From positions 1-32,550 of the IMG/VR virus record IMGVR_UViG_3300049491_000648: DNA of 32,550 bases; one strand, written 5' to 3'. The translations under genes were made by a program, and so were the position numbers. How positions within the stretch are numbered: position 1 is the stretch's first letter; each line of letters starts with the position of its first letter. Shown one piece after another: positions 9,068 to 17,959 of the stretch. The DNA is from a virus. The notes beneath the pieces were generated by a model. The model did not search any database. It saw only the letters and a list, made by a program, of their open reading frames with translations, and was not told the origin of the DNA.

Positions 9068-9561
9068 TACTTCTTCCACTTCATGTTGACGTAATCAGAG
9101 GCCTCTGACTTCTCTAGTTTCTTTTTGGCTTCGACAGCAGCCTTATACATACTATATGTAATAGTATCTGTCTTGACACCAAACGCTTGTCTCACGGCTC
9201 TCCGAAGAGCCGCTCGCTTGCTGATGTCTAGCTTGAAAGATATTTCCTGCCCACCACCTGATCCGAAACCGATACCATCGATACGACCAAGCATAGTTGT
9301 GATACGCGCCCTGGTAACTTTGATTGCTGCCTGAGTGGCAGCAATCTCATCATCAATGGCAAGAGCCTCATCATAGGTGAGAGGCTTAGGTAAATCACCT
9401 GTAGTTAGTAACTTCACAAGTGGCGAAGTTACGAGCATAGCATCTACCTTCTCTCTTGCTGTAGAACTCTCTTCCTGCACAGTAATAAACTCTGCAAGAT
9501 CAAGCTTCTCAGGCATAAAAGAAGGATCATAGAATTGCTGAACCAGACTCTTAGGAAGCAT
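9067..9561 (-). CDS. Small head/connector-type protein, unknown
   Basis: 164 aa. ATG 9561 overlaps the stop of the frame-split gene (TAATG). It is largely helical, with a first half that contains a helix pair (LTYDEALAIDDEIAATQAAI) and a Gly-rich hinge (IDGIGFGSGGG), and a basic helical C-terminal half (SKRAALRRAVRQAFGVKTD; AAVEAKKKLEKS). Position between TerL/connector genes and portal suggests a head-completion or neck role. No family is recognised. Confidence 0.7.
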   Translation of the reverse strand: MLPKSLVQQFYDPSFMPEKLDLAEFITVQEESSTAREKVDAMLVTSPLVKLLTTGDLPKPLTYDEALAIDDEIAATQAAIKVTRARITTMLGRIDGIGFGSGGGQEISFKLDISKRAALRRAVRQAFGVKTDTITYSMYKAAVEAKKKLEKSEASDYVNMKWKK

Positions 9562-9933
9562 TAGCCTACCTTGTTCTCATCGAAGTAAGTCCGGATCTTC
9601 TGACCTTCGCGAATCTGCGCTGGCGCATTACCCGGACAATATACTCTAATCCATACAGGATGATAAGTATACGTGTCAGCAGCTAATTTACTCCCGATAT
9701 CAGGAAGTACAATCGCCTGGCCAGCAGAAACAGTATCCCGAGGATCCAGCAACTCCGTAATCATCCTGCAACGTATTATCATACGTAACGATGACGTTAC
9801 TGTAATAGTTAGTAGCGTCACCATTGCGGATATAGATCAGCTTTTCCGATGGACCACCGGGCTTTCCATTATGAACAGTTCTCAATGGGTTACCATTGAA
9901 TACCTGATAGTCTTCATCATAATAAGCTAACAT
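9561..9933 (-). pseudogene. Beta-rich head/connector protein whose frame is split (+1) near 9750
   Basis: Two overlapping minus-strand frames make one sensible protein. Frame one starts at ATG 9933 with GAGG upstream (MLAYYDEDYQVFNGNPL..., IYIRNGDATNYYSNVIVTYD) and then degenerates into a short Cys/Trp/Gly tail ending at 9700. Frame two is sensible only from about 9750 onward (ELLDPRDTVSAGQAIVLPD, HPVWIRVYCPGNAPAQIREG) and ends at 9561, exactly where the next gene starts with TAATG. Joined, they give about 123 aa of continuous beta-rich sequence that fills its operon slot precisely. Moving from the first frame to the second needs a +1 shift. It may be a true mutation, a sequencing or assembly slip, or a programmed shift; I see no classic slippery site. 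Confidence 0.7.
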
Positions 9934-9934
9934 G

Positions 9935-10510
9935 TTACCTCACAATACTGTTGCCGCGATTGGCGTTGAATCCCTGTTTGTAGCTCTTACTATTAGATGC
10001 AAACATAGAGCTAAACACACCACCTGCCAAGAGTGCACCGGCACCGAATATCATACCACGAGATCCAGCACTTGTCATTGCTCTTCCCATAGAGACTGCC
10101 TTAAACGCACTTTGAGACATCTCTCCTGCGTTCTTACGACCATAAGAAGTCAGGCCCTTGTAGATCATTTGAGCGCCAGCTTCTGCCGCGTGCCCACCTA
10201 TAATACCAGCACCAGCACCCATTGCAAATGAGCTAAAGTCGCCGTTACCCATAACGGCGCCTGCTGTACCTGCTCCAATAGCTGTCATCAGTAAACCCGG
10301 TCTACCGAAGTTACCACCACGCATAGGACCTCTTCCATTACGAAGAGCATTCTTAAGATTACGAGGAGACTCTACCATTACAGGAGTAGGCATACGTCCA
10401 GGACCTACCGAGCCAGGGCTCGGTGGTTGATAAGAAGGCATGTTGCTCAAGGTAGGTGCACCTGCTCCACCACTAAGATTAAAAGCATTTTGTAATAGTG
10501 ATGCTGGCAT
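9935..10510 (-). CDS. Gly/Ala-rich virion protein, unknown
   Basis: 191 aa. ATG 10510 overlaps the terL stop (TAATG). A Pro-rich N-terminal third (MPSYQPPSPGSVGPGRMPTP) is followed by glycine-zipper-like segments (MTAIGAGTAGAVMGNGDF; FAMGAGAGIIGGHAAEAGA; MIFGAGALLAGGVFSSMFA) that could insert into or cross a membrane. The end is basic and Asn-rich. It resembles in style the 344-aa protein on the other side of terL, so both may be internal or ejected virion proteins. No family is recognised. Confidence 0.7.
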   Translation of the reverse strand: MPASLLQNAFNLSGGAGAPTLSNMPSYQPPSPGSVGPGRMPTPVMVESPRNLKNALRNGRGPMRGGNFGRPGLLMTAIGAGTAGAVMGNGDFSSFAMGAGAGIIGGHAAEAGAQMIYKGLTSYGRKNAGEMSQSAFKAVSMGRAMTSAGSRGMIFGAGALLAGGVFSSMFASNSKSYKQGFNANRGNSIVR

Positions 10511-12771
10511 TATCTACCTCGCGGTCTAATTGTTCTATCCCGGTCGCCACGACCCTTAATGATTCTTGCAGCAGACGGAGTCTGAGGCTTCTCTTTGTCA
10601 CGATCGTAACCAGAGTAATCAGGAGCTTTCTTGAAGAACTCCACTACGGGATTCGTTTCTTCTACGTTACCACGAGTACGACGAGGAATGCGAGCGCCTC
10701 GACCGTTACGGCTTGCTGCCTGTTCGGCTGTCTCACCTTCTCTCATAGTCTGCAGGATAGACAACGCACCAGGTGCTGTTGTCTGCTGCTTACCAAGGAA
10801 GCGTACGAACTGATCACCAGGTGAACTAAACTCCTCACGTTTATCCAATAGCTCCTTAGGAAGGAAGGTCGGCCGAGAGGCTGGGATATTACTATCAGAA
10901 TAAAGACCAGCTTCAATCTGAATACCAGCAAGAGCTAACATCATGGCGTCTAATCTGTGATCGCCAATGCGATCACTCTCAGTACCATACACAGCCTTAC
11001 CAGTAGTTACTGATCGGCGCATTACCGCATAGTGTAGTAGCTCATCCTTGAGCTGATTGTCACTCTCTGGGAAGAAGATGATTCCTCCACCAGTAGGACC
11101 TGGATCTTCGAAGATACGCTGTGCGTTCTCTACTAAGAATTCCTTACCAGCCTTCTCAAACATTGTTCCGTCGACAGGATTTCTAAGTGTAATCTTAGAG
11201 CTAAAGTTATAAGCCTTTAGACGCTCAATGAGCTTTACGGTCTCTACGTCTTGAAGAGTTTTGTTAGGCTTCTGCATGAGGCTGAAGGCAATCAGCTTCA
11301 GGTCCTCGATGATAGTATGTCCGTAACCTTCGTCGGCATAGATGTAGTCTGGCTTCCACTTATAGTTAAGCCTAATAAGTTCTTCTCGCCATCTTAGGGC
11401 GCTAAACTCACCCGCAGGAATATTGATAGCTTCGCTAATCACATATCTGTGTACGTGAGGAATGTACGTGATGACCACGAATTCAGTACCAGCGTTCTTA
11501 TTCCAGTCGATACCAATAGCACGAATGAACTGCTTAGCATCGGAGATACCATACGTCTTCTTCCAGAAGCTGAACTGGAATGTGTCCTCGTATGTGTAGT
11601 CTTTACGTGCTCTGTAAACAAAGCTTGGCTTGAATACACCATAGCTACCGTCGATGAATGCTGCCATATACTCTTGCTGAATTGACTCAGGAGTCTCGTT
11701 GACCGTAAGGTCACGCTTCATCTTGTTCCACTGAGGAAGAACGGTGCTGGGTAAATAGTCTTCCTTGAAGTAAGGATCTTCCAGACACATCTTGTAGAAT
11801 CGTCCACGCTTACCGATTGGTGTGCTCGTCACAATAAAGATAACGTTACCAGCTGTATCAGTAAGTAAAATAGGCATGATTACCTTCTCGATCGTCTCTT
11901 CGGGAATCATGTCCATCTCGTCCAGATAGATTACGTGAGCAGACTGACCACGCATGGTACCACCGCCTGATCCGTCAATCTTGGTTCCTACACCTGAAAC
12001 GAATCCGCTGATCTTGGCTCCGTTCTTGAAATCCATATGGAAGAATGGAGTCTTAACGTACATGGATGCGCCAGAGGCAGTCGATGTCTCGGCAATCAAA
12101 TCCAAGTTACGCTTGACCAGCTTCTCCATTTCATTGAATACGTTTAGTAGCTGAGACTGATAAGGAGTAACAATCAAGACTAATGGTCCACCCTCAATAT
12201 CATTACCTTCAGCATCACGACCAAGTTTAACGATACGGTTAAACACCAGGTACAAAAGCTTGAGTGCGATAATGAATGTCTTGCCCGTACGTCGACCTTC
12301 ACGGATTACAATGCGCTGTGAACTACAGCGCAACTGTTCCTTCTGATAAGGACGCAAATGCCAGTTAGGATCACTGTCATTGAAACCGAACATAAGTTCG
12401 GCCCATGCAACTGGGTCTTGTGTAGACTGCAAAAGGAGCTTAGCTCTCGCCGGCTCAATACCCTGCACGTCAATCATCTGAGCTAATAGCTCAGCAGAGC
12501 CCTTAGGCATTGTCTTTGGAATACCTTCACAGGGTACAGTAAAGGTAGTGATCTTCTCATTGGTCTCGGGATCAGGAGTGTTCTCATACTTAAGCAAATG
12601 TCTGATCTGACAATTGATACAAGTCCTGTGCAGCTCTGTGTTGATGTTCCATTCCTTCTTTGCAAAGGCTATCTCTTCTGGAGTTAGCACTGCATTAGGA
12701 TTCTGGTGTACGTAGCCATAATCGTTAGTAACGAATAGATGCTCGCGTAACGCAACTCTATCTACGGCCAT
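10510..12771 (-). CDS. terL: Terminase large subunit
   Basis: 753 aa, large for the family because of extensions at both ends. ATPase motifs: Walker A REGRRTGKT at 157-165, Walker B with catalytic Glu in IYLDEMDM at 281-288 (D284, E285), coupling motif TSTP at 315-318. Nuclease motifs: D422 in GIDWNKNAGTE, D480/E481 in YADEGYGH, and D604/D608 in GDHRLDAMML. These give a complete ATPase plus RNase H-type nuclease, so it should both pump DNA into the prohead and cut it. The N-terminal ~130 residues carry a Cys pair (C51, C54) and C81 that may bind metal, and the last ~130 residues are basic and disordered. ATG 12771 overlaps the previous stop (TAATG). Confidence 0.96.
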   Translation of the reverse strand: MAVDRVALREHLFVTNDYGYVHQNPNAVLTPEEIAFAKKEWNINTELHRTCINCQIRHLLKYENTPDPETNEKITTFTVPCEGIPKTMPKGSAELLAQMIDVQGIEPARAKLLLQSTQDPVAWAELMFGFNDSDPNWHLRPYQKEQLRCSSQRIVIREGRRTGKTFIIALKLLYLVFNRIVKLGRDAEGNDIEGGPLVLIVTPYQSQLLNVFNEMEKLVKRNLDLIAETSTASGASMYVKTPFFHMDFKNGAKISGFVSGVGTKIDGSGGGTMRGQSAHVIYLDEMDMIPEETIEKVIMPILLTDTAGNVIFIVTSTPIGKRGRFYKMCLEDPYFKEDYLPSTVLPQWNKMKRDLTVNETPESIQQEYMAAFIDGSYGVFKPSFVYRARKDYTYEDTFQFSFWKKTYGISDAKQFIRAIGIDWNKNAGTEFVVITYIPHVHRYVISEAINIPAGEFSALRWREELIRLNYKWKPDYIYADEGYGHTIIEDLKLIAFSLMQKPNKTLQDVETVKLIERLKAYNFSSKITLRNPVDGTMFEKAGKEFLVENAQRIFEDPGPTGGGIIFFPESDNQLKDELLHYAVMRRSVTTGKAVYGTESDRIGDHRLDAMMLALAGIQIEAGLYSDSNIPASRPTFLPKELLDKREEFSSPGDQFVRFLGKQQTTAPGALSILQTMREGETAEQAASRNGRGARIPRRTRGNVEETNPVVEFFKKAPDYSGYDRDKEKPQTPSAARIIKGRGDRDRTIRPRGR

Positions 12772-13160
12772 TAGGCCTCCATCGAATTAAAACTGACCTT
12801 GTCGAACATAACTGTCATAGGGACAATGTGTTCGTCCACAAGTCTCTTGGCTGATCCTTGCTGATTTTCCAATACAAAGATTTCGTCAAGGTTATCTACA
12901 AACTGTAGCTGGTGAAGCCCACGGGCTCCACTAAAGAAATCAACTACTACAATTTGCCCACCACTAAAGAAGTGTGCGTTCAGCGCCGGCTTATACGTCG
13001 CTAAACTAATATCATTGATACTGCTGTTAGCCAGCTTGTTGATCAAGTTCTTCTCTATCACTGAAATGAAGAAACTATCCCCTGTCAACATCAGGCGCTT
13101 TCCAGCAAGCGCCTGATCATAAACCTTGTTAGTGAAGTCAATAAACTCACTACTTGTCAT
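12771..13160 (-). CDS. Unknown 129-aa protein upstream of terL
   Basis: 129 aa, ATG 13160 overlapping the previous gene by four bases. It reads as a small alpha/beta protein: helix (SEFIDFTNKVYDQALAG), strand (KRLMLTGDSFFISVIEKN), then hydrophobic strands 'QIVVVDFFSGARGLHQLQF' and acidic 'DNLDEIFVLENQQG'. There are no Cys residues and no membrane segment. Its place just before terL suggests the small terminase position, but it shows no helix-turn-helix, so I leave the function open. An 11-bp perfect inverted repeat lies within its first codons (13090-13117). Confidence 0.65.
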   Translation of the reverse strand: MTSSEFIDFTNKVYDQALAGKRLMLTGDSFFISVIEKNLINKLANSSINDISLATYKPALNAHFFSGGQIVVVDFFSGARGLHQLQFVDNLDEIFVLENQQGSAKRLVDEHIVPMTVMFDKVSFNSMEA

Positions 13161-14191
13161 CTGTACCTCGAGTTGTAATTGCGGGGACTGTGCATGAAGT
13201 TAGCTTCCTGTCCCAGTGCCGATCTAGCATTTAGATGTGATTTGGCAATCGCCTGAACTGAACGTTCTCTCATTGTAACAGCATTCTGTGTCATGAATGA
13301 ACTCATATCTCCATCTGTATTAACGCCTCTCATAGACTGTCTATGAGCAAAGCCCATTCTACCAGCCGTCTTGACTACAGAATAAGCACCGTAGCTTACT
13401 GCAGCCGCACCTAACACAGCCATTGTACCACCAACGAGGATTGGATTAGCTCTTAAAGCTTGTAATGGAGCACCACCGATGTATGCACCGGCAGCTGCTC
13501 CTAACGTTCCTGCCATAGGAATACCCGTAGCAAGGCCAAGTTGCTGGCCAATGTAGCCAGAAACACCAGCTCCTAGACCACGCATTAGACCCATAGAGGT
13601 AGCAAGCTTAAGAGGATGGCCCGCGAGTTTTGTAGCAGGATTCATAAATCCTGAGCCCACCTTATTCGCCAGTCCAACACCATAACCCCACTTAAACAAC
13701 GATGCTTCGATAGCTACGTTAAGAGCCATAGCGTCATAGGCACCGGACATTCCATTCTCCTTGTATCCTTGATACATGAAGAAGGCGTTCATACCTAATC
13801 CCAGCATATTGCCTGGACCGTGTGCTTTCATTCGCTGCCAGCTAAAGCCCTTACCCATATGTGCTGCTGCTTCGGGGGTCCATGACGCACGGATATCACC
13901 ACCTGGAGTGACGTCGAAGAAACCACCCCAACCTCTAAGACGTGAGGCTCCGGCCCACTGACCATGAGAAGAATCTAGCACAGATTCTGGGTTCCATCCC
14001 CATGTAGTCAAATGCCCGGGTAGCTTGAACCCATGATAGCCAGTAGCTCGTGCCATCTTCATGGCACCTACTCCAGCGATTGCAGCTCCAGCAACAGTTT
14101 CCCCAGCTCCAATAGCTACGAACTTAGATGTATTCCATGTGGCTCTTGCCCCATTGCCTACTGCCCCGATTGCTGATTCAAGTAATCCCAT
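13157..14191 (-). CDS. Gly/Ala-rich virion protein with glycine-zipper segments
   Basis: 344 aa. It begins MGLLESAIGAVGNGARATW and has many small-residue hydrophobic segments: VAIGAGETVAGAAIAGVGA near 26-44, MLGLGMNAFFMYQG near 131, MGLMRGLGAGVSGYIGQQLG near 205, GTLGAAAGAYIGGAPL near 232 and ILVGGTMAVLGAAAVSYG near 252. These resemble glycine-zipper or holin-like membrane segments found in phage internal and ejection proteins. The C-terminus is basic with Asn/Arg (NFMHSPRNYNSRYR). It lies between the nuclease fusion gene and terL. A pore-forming ejection protein is plausible but unproved. Confidence 0.7.
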   Translation of the reverse strand: MGLLESAIGAVGNGARATWNTSKFVAIGAGETVAGAAIAGVGAMKMARATGYHGFKLPGHLTTWGWNPESVLDSSHGQWAGASRLRGWGGFFDVTPGGDIRASWTPEAAAHMGKGFSWQRMKAHGPGNMLGLGMNAFFMYQGYKENGMSGAYDAMALNVAIEASLFKWGYGVGLANKVGSGFMNPATKLAGHPLKLATSMGLMRGLGAGVSGYIGQQLGLATGIPMAGTLGAAAGAYIGGAPLQALRANPILVGGTMAVLGAAAVSYGAYSVVKTAGRMGFAHRQSMRGVNTDGDMSSFMTQNAVTMRERSVQAIAKSHLNARSALGQEANFMHSPRNYNSRYR

Positions 14192-14194
14192 GTT

Positions 14195-17116
14195 TTACAT
14201 CCTGTGGTGGCCAATCGGCGATTGGAACATCTGGTTGTTGATGGCTCTTTGTCTATCTGCCATGTACTGCGTTCTACCTTCTCTCAATGTCTCTGAGGTC
14301 TGGTATGTATCAAAGGCTCCGTATCGACGTCTTGTCCATACAGAGTTAGTAGTACCCATTGTATCCAATGCCATACTCTGGTCAAGTCTACCATATCCTG
14401 ATCTTCTACTGAACTTGTTCTGGGTACCACCGCCATGAGTCTTCATAAACATAGCTGTATCAGCCATTACCTCAGTCATGTGAAGCTCTGTATTACTGAC
14501 GGGTGCATCAAATACTGTAGGGCCTACCTTATCGGCCCCTCCCATTATTCTACCCACGTTAGCAGCACTCTGCACATATGGATCAAATGATCCATTCTCC
14601 TGAGCTTGGTTAGCAATAGCGGTCAAACTCATATATCGACTATTAGGTACAACCTTGGCAACATCAGCTAACGTGTTAAAGGTAGGACGTTGTCCACCTT
14701 CAGTCATAGTATGGATTGCCTGACCCCATGGCGTAGCCCACATACCACGACCGGCTCCAAATGCCTGCTTTTCCGCGCGTGCCATACTGGCATAATTGAC
14801 TATGGCGTTCTGTTGCTTGCCGTAAGGCAAGTGTCCTACCATACCTCGCTTAACCATTTCATAGTTAAGGTTGGTACCATCCACGACTAGTCCTGCCATG
14901 AAACGTCCGTATGACACGTTAGATGGGTCATACACGACCTCAGAGGTCTTCCCAGCCGCCATCATGGCCTCTAACGCAGCCTTGGCTGCCTCGGCATGTG
15001 GCTGGGCACTGCGGTCTCCGTGGGCCACTTCTGGGGCATCGATACCTGCCAATCGGAAACTGTATCCGCTATTGAGTCCAAAGAAACTTTGGACGGCTCC
15101 TCTTACCCCACCACGTCGTACGGTAATAGTATCAGCGTCCTCAACACTGACCTTCCAACCTTGATCTAAGTTAAGCTTGACAAGGTTCTTTCCAGTCATA
15201 CCTTGGTACCCGTTTTCTACTGCTTCACCCTTATGGATGAAATTGTAACCAGACTTAAACCGGAAGGCTCCCATGGCTCCAAAGACACCGGTCATAGGAT
15301 CATAGTGAGATGCTCCATACTTGGATCTCAGCCACTTCTCACGCTCAGCTAACATCTTCTGATCGTTGAAGACTTCGTTAGACACAACGGGTCCACGATA
15401 TGGAGATCCGAAGTCTGTATTCTTAGAACGGTTCTCAGCTGCGAGACCTGATGTAACCATACCTTCTTGGGCCTTTAGCCAGTCATAGTAGTTGTAACCA
15501 AGTAAAGAACTTTGATCCTTGGGCTTCTCCTGGACTAGTGACCACGCAGCACCCAAACCAGTAAGTACAGCGGCTCCGCCCAGCGCACCCTTCATACCAA
15601 TATGTTTAGTACCCTCGAGTAGAGCCTCTACAGCGACGTTAGCTTTACTTACTCCACGAGCAGACATAGCAGAGGGTCTAAGTCTACTGACATCCAGACT
15701 TTCCATAGCTACAGCTATCTCACGGTCTACGTAAGCAGAGCCCTCCTTGACTGTAGTAGCTGCATTCCGATAGGCCTCTGCTTCATTACGAACGTTGATA
15801 CCAAAGTCACTGTACTCGCCCTTCTTCATCAGATGCTCTACCAGATCGTTCATGGAAGTAAAGCGTTGGGTAGCATGATCAGCACGCAGTACGTTTACTT
15901 CATAGCCTTCAGGTGTCATCTGGGTCATCTTATAGAAGCCGCTAGGACCAATTGTCTGGTGAGTCTCACCAGTCTTGACTAAGTCCTCCTGTGCACGCTG
16001 AAGACGTAGTAACAAGTTCTTACGGTTTAGCGCAGGTCCAGCCTGTTCGTACAACGAACCTAACTTTGCCAACTCTGCAATTGGACCTTCACCACGAGCA
16101 GCCATGTCCTTGTATAACTGACCAGTAGGAGTGTTCTTCTCTACAGCCTCTGCAGCTGAAGCAAGTTCAATACCCTTGGTACGTACGAAGTCTTCATGGA
16201 TAGCAGCGTCTTCAGTCGCTCTGTGTGCTTCTGCCCACATAGCTCTCTTGGTATCGCCAGCTGCCAAAGCCATTAGCTTGTGGGAGACATCAATAGACGT
16301 ACCGAAGTAACTGGTACCGCCCTTCATGAAACCCATAGAACGACCATAAGACATAACGGCTCTAGTCACATCCTGGATATCACGAACTGCAGTCTGACCA
16401 GGAGCAGGAGTGTGTTGTGCATATGCTCGGAACACCCCTCTCCAATCTCCTGTTAGTTGCGCCGCGACCCTCGCACGATTTACTTCTACACCCGTTACGT
16501 AGAACGGATCTGGGTTATTAACAGAATAGGTCTCAAGGTTTAGGGCCTTCTTGAAATCCAGATTATTATCAGCGGCTAATTGTGCACCTATCTGCTTTGA
16601 CTCGAAGACAGCGTTTGCGATCCAGACAGTCTTTCCACGTAGCTGATCTGGTAATTCAGCAAGCATTTTCTGAACGCTGGTACTTCTGGTTTCTACGCTT
16701 ACGCCTGCCTTACGCAGACGTTCCATGCGCTCTGCATCAAGCCCCGGTACTGTACCCATCTGTGGGAAGTTACCTGACGTAATGGCCTTGTACAGCATAC
16801 TGTTACGAACTTTGATTTCTTCCATGAAGGCCATCTCATTGGTCTTCACGCCCATCTCGTCGAACAACTCCTGGACGATAATCTTCTGCCAGGTATCAGC
16901 GTCTATACGTGAGTGTACGTCCTTAGAGGAACTGACGAACTTCACCACATCCTGTGGTGTGCTTGGCGTCACTCGTACACGGTTTGGATCTAACAGGTAT
17001 TCAGTAGCTTTCCGTGTGTCGGTGTCGAACACAGTCGCTTCGCGAAGACCAGCTCCTCTGTGAAGGCCAGTAGTCTCAGTATCTAAGATAACGGCATTGC
17101 GCAGAAGATTATCCAT
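14195..17116 (-). CDS. DEDDh exonuclease + thermonuclease (SNase) fusion protein
   Basis: 973 aa. ATG 17116 has GAGGAG upstream within the end of the 59-aa gene. Residues 1 to ~305 look like a DnaQ/RNase T-type DEDDh exonuclease: ExoI VILDTETTGL (D12, E14), an ExoII-like segment WIANAVFESKQIG (Glu where Asp is usual), and ExoIII HRATEDA (H298, D303). A helical middle follows, with one hydrophobic Gly/Ala segment (MKGALGGAAVLTGLGAAW). Residues ~650-790 match staphylococcal nuclease: DADTITVRRGG, FRLAGIDAPEVAHGDRS, VSYGRFMAGLVVDGTNLN and MVKRGMVGHLPYG. The C-terminal ~180 residues are unknown. Lying among head genes, it could be a virion-carried nuclease that degrades DNA at ejection or trims DNA at packaging; that is inference. 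Confidence 0.85.
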   Translation of the reverse strand: MDNLLRNAVILDTETTGLHRGAGLREATVFDTDTRKATEYLLDPNRVRVTPSTPQDVVKFVSSSKDVHSRIDADTWQKIIVQELFDEMGVKTNEMAFMEEIKVRNSMLYKAITSGNFPQMGTVPGLDAERMERLRKAGVSVETRSTSVQKMLAELPDQLRGKTVWIANAVFESKQIGAQLAADNNLDFKKALNLETYSVNNPDPFYVTGVEVNRARVAAQLTGDWRGVFRAYAQHTPAPGQTAVRDIQDVTRAVMSYGRSMGFMKGGTSYFGTSIDVSHKLMALAAGDTKRAMWAEAHRATEDAAIHEDFVRTKGIELASAAEAVEKNTPTGQLYKDMAARGEGPIAELAKLGSLYEQAGPALNRKNLLLRLQRAQEDLVKTGETHQTIGPSGFYKMTQMTPEGYEVNVLRADHATQRFTSMNDLVEHLMKKGEYSDFGINVRNEAEAYRNAATTVKEGSAYVDREIAVAMESLDVSRLRPSAMSARGVSKANVAVEALLEGTKHIGMKGALGGAAVLTGLGAAWSLVQEKPKDQSSLLGYNYYDWLKAQEGMVTSGLAAENRSKNTDFGSPYRGPVVSNEVFNDQKMLAEREKWLRSKYGASHYDPMTGVFGAMGAFRFKSGYNFIHKGEAVENGYQGMTGKNLVKLNLDQGWKVSVEDADTITVRRGGVRGAVQSFFGLNSGYSFRLAGIDAPEVAHGDRSAQPHAEAAKAALEAMMAAGKTSEVVYDPSNVSYGRFMAGLVVDGTNLNYEMVKRGMVGHLPYGKQQNAIVNYASMARAEKQAFGAGRGMWATPWGQAIHTMTEGGQRPTFNTLADVAKVVPNSRYMSLTAIANQAQENGSFDPYVQSAANVGRIMGGADKVGPTVFDAPVSNTELHMTEVMADTAMFMKTHGGGTQNKFSRRSGYGRLDQSMALDTMGTTNSVWTRRRYGAFDTYQTSETLREGRTQYMADRQRAINNQMFQSPIGHHRM

Positions 17117-17117
17117 T

Positions 17118-17297
17118 TTACTCCTCGGGCTCTACACCCATTTCCTTATCATACTCTTCTAAGGTCAGATCCAGAAGTCTTTTGACTTCAGGAATCTCCC
17201 GAAGAGGATCTCGCTTAGCGATTTCGCGGATCATGTCACTTACGTCGATTTTGCCAATAAGCACTTTAGGATTGTTAGGTCCTGTGACAATGGTCAT
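17118..17297 (-). CDS. 59-aa helical protein of unknown function
   Basis: ATG 17297 to stop 17118; 59 aa, begins MTIVTGPNNPKVLIGKIDVS and continues with a charged helix (DMIREIAKRDPLREIPEVK) and an acidic end (EYDKEMGVEPEE). The start overlaps the stop of a tiny upstream reading frame as TAATG, and GGGGG lies seven bases upstream. Its last codons contain the GAGGAG ribosome site of the exonuclease-thermonuclease gene, so the two are tightly linked. No domain is recognised. Confidence 0.7.
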   Translation of the reverse strand: MTIVTGPNNPKVLIGKIDVSDMIREIAKRDPLREIPEVKRLLDLTLEEYDKEMGVEPEE

Positions 17298-17335
17298 TAA
17301 TACCCCCGGGTCTTCTTCTTTTTCTTTTTGATCAT
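17297..17335 (-). CDS. Candidate Lys-rich micro-ORF (12 aa)
   Basis: A 13-codon frame (MIKKKKKKTRGY) fills exactly the gap between two genes: its ATG overlaps the upstream stop (TAATG) and its stop overlaps the next ATG (TAATG). Six consecutive Lys codons could slow ribosomes. It may serve only to carry ribosomes from one gene to the next. No own ribosome site is visible. Confidence 0.35.
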   Translation of the reverse strand: MIKKKKKKTRGY

Positions 17336-17958
17336 TATAGTAACTGTACTCTGTGACGGTCCAAAACGAAAGTCAGTTCAGTCATAAAGTCCGATGGCTC
17401 GCCTGCAGTAACCTTTAAAGCTTCCTGAAGTCTGGCGTTCTTCTCACTGTCGGTGACGGCTGCGACGTGCTTGGTATGAACAGTCTTAAGAGTTCGGGCA
17501 TTTACGAAATCTACACCCTTAATTACACGCCCAGGTATAAACTCCTTAGCCACGTAATTATACGTCTCTTCAATAACCATGTCATCTACTGACATACCGG
17601 AAGAGCAGGTTACGATCTCTACATCCTTTAGACCAAAGATAAGGGCGACAGCCCCATACTCGTTAGCAGCTACTACCTCAAGTTCTTCGAACTTCTCTGG
17701 TAGAGATGCACAGCCTTCTTGAAGCACTAGTCTGATAATAGTCCCGGCTACATGCCATACTCCATCGATCTTAAATCGACTAAACGAGATAGCCTGGATC
17801 TGTCCGTGGGTCTTGCCATCGATACGGATTCGCTGATCCACACCACTGAAGCTAGTATATTGTCGGGCTAAATCCATACCTGTAGTTACAGGTCTCTTAG
17901 GGTCAGCACCAGTTTTGTACTTTTCAGCTGCCTTGATCAAATCAATATTTTCAATCAT
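17335..17958 (-). CDS. Unknown 207-aa protein of the packaging operon
   Basis: 207 aa, ATG 17958 one base after the previous stop. It has a helical start (ENIDLIKAAEKYKTGADP) followed by beta-rich sequence: RIRIDGKTHGQIQAISFSRF, WHVAGTIIRLVLQEG, LEVVAANEYGAVALIFGLK and VEIVTCSSGMSVDDMVIEE. The alternation of strands and the end 'FVLDRHRVQLL' suggest a compact beta domain such as a neck or tail-attachment protein. No catalytic motif is visible and no family is recognised. Confidence 0.7.
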   Translation of the reverse strand: MIENIDLIKAAEKYKTGADPKRPVTTGMDLARQYTSFSGVDQRIRIDGKTHGQIQAISFSRFKIDGVWHVAGTIIRLVLQEGCASLPEKFEELEVVAANEYGAVALIFGLKDVEIVTCSSGMSVDDMVIEETYNYVAKEFIPGRVIKGVDFVNARTLKTVHTKHVAAVTDSEKNARLQEALKVTAGEPSDFMTELTFVLDRHRVQLL

Positions 17959-17959
17959 G

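Noticed and set aside
9700-9933. Two separate overlapping genes (77 and 87 codons) instead of one split gene
   Set aside because: The tail of the first and the head of the second are not protein-like, and only the joined product fits the operon spacing and coupling.
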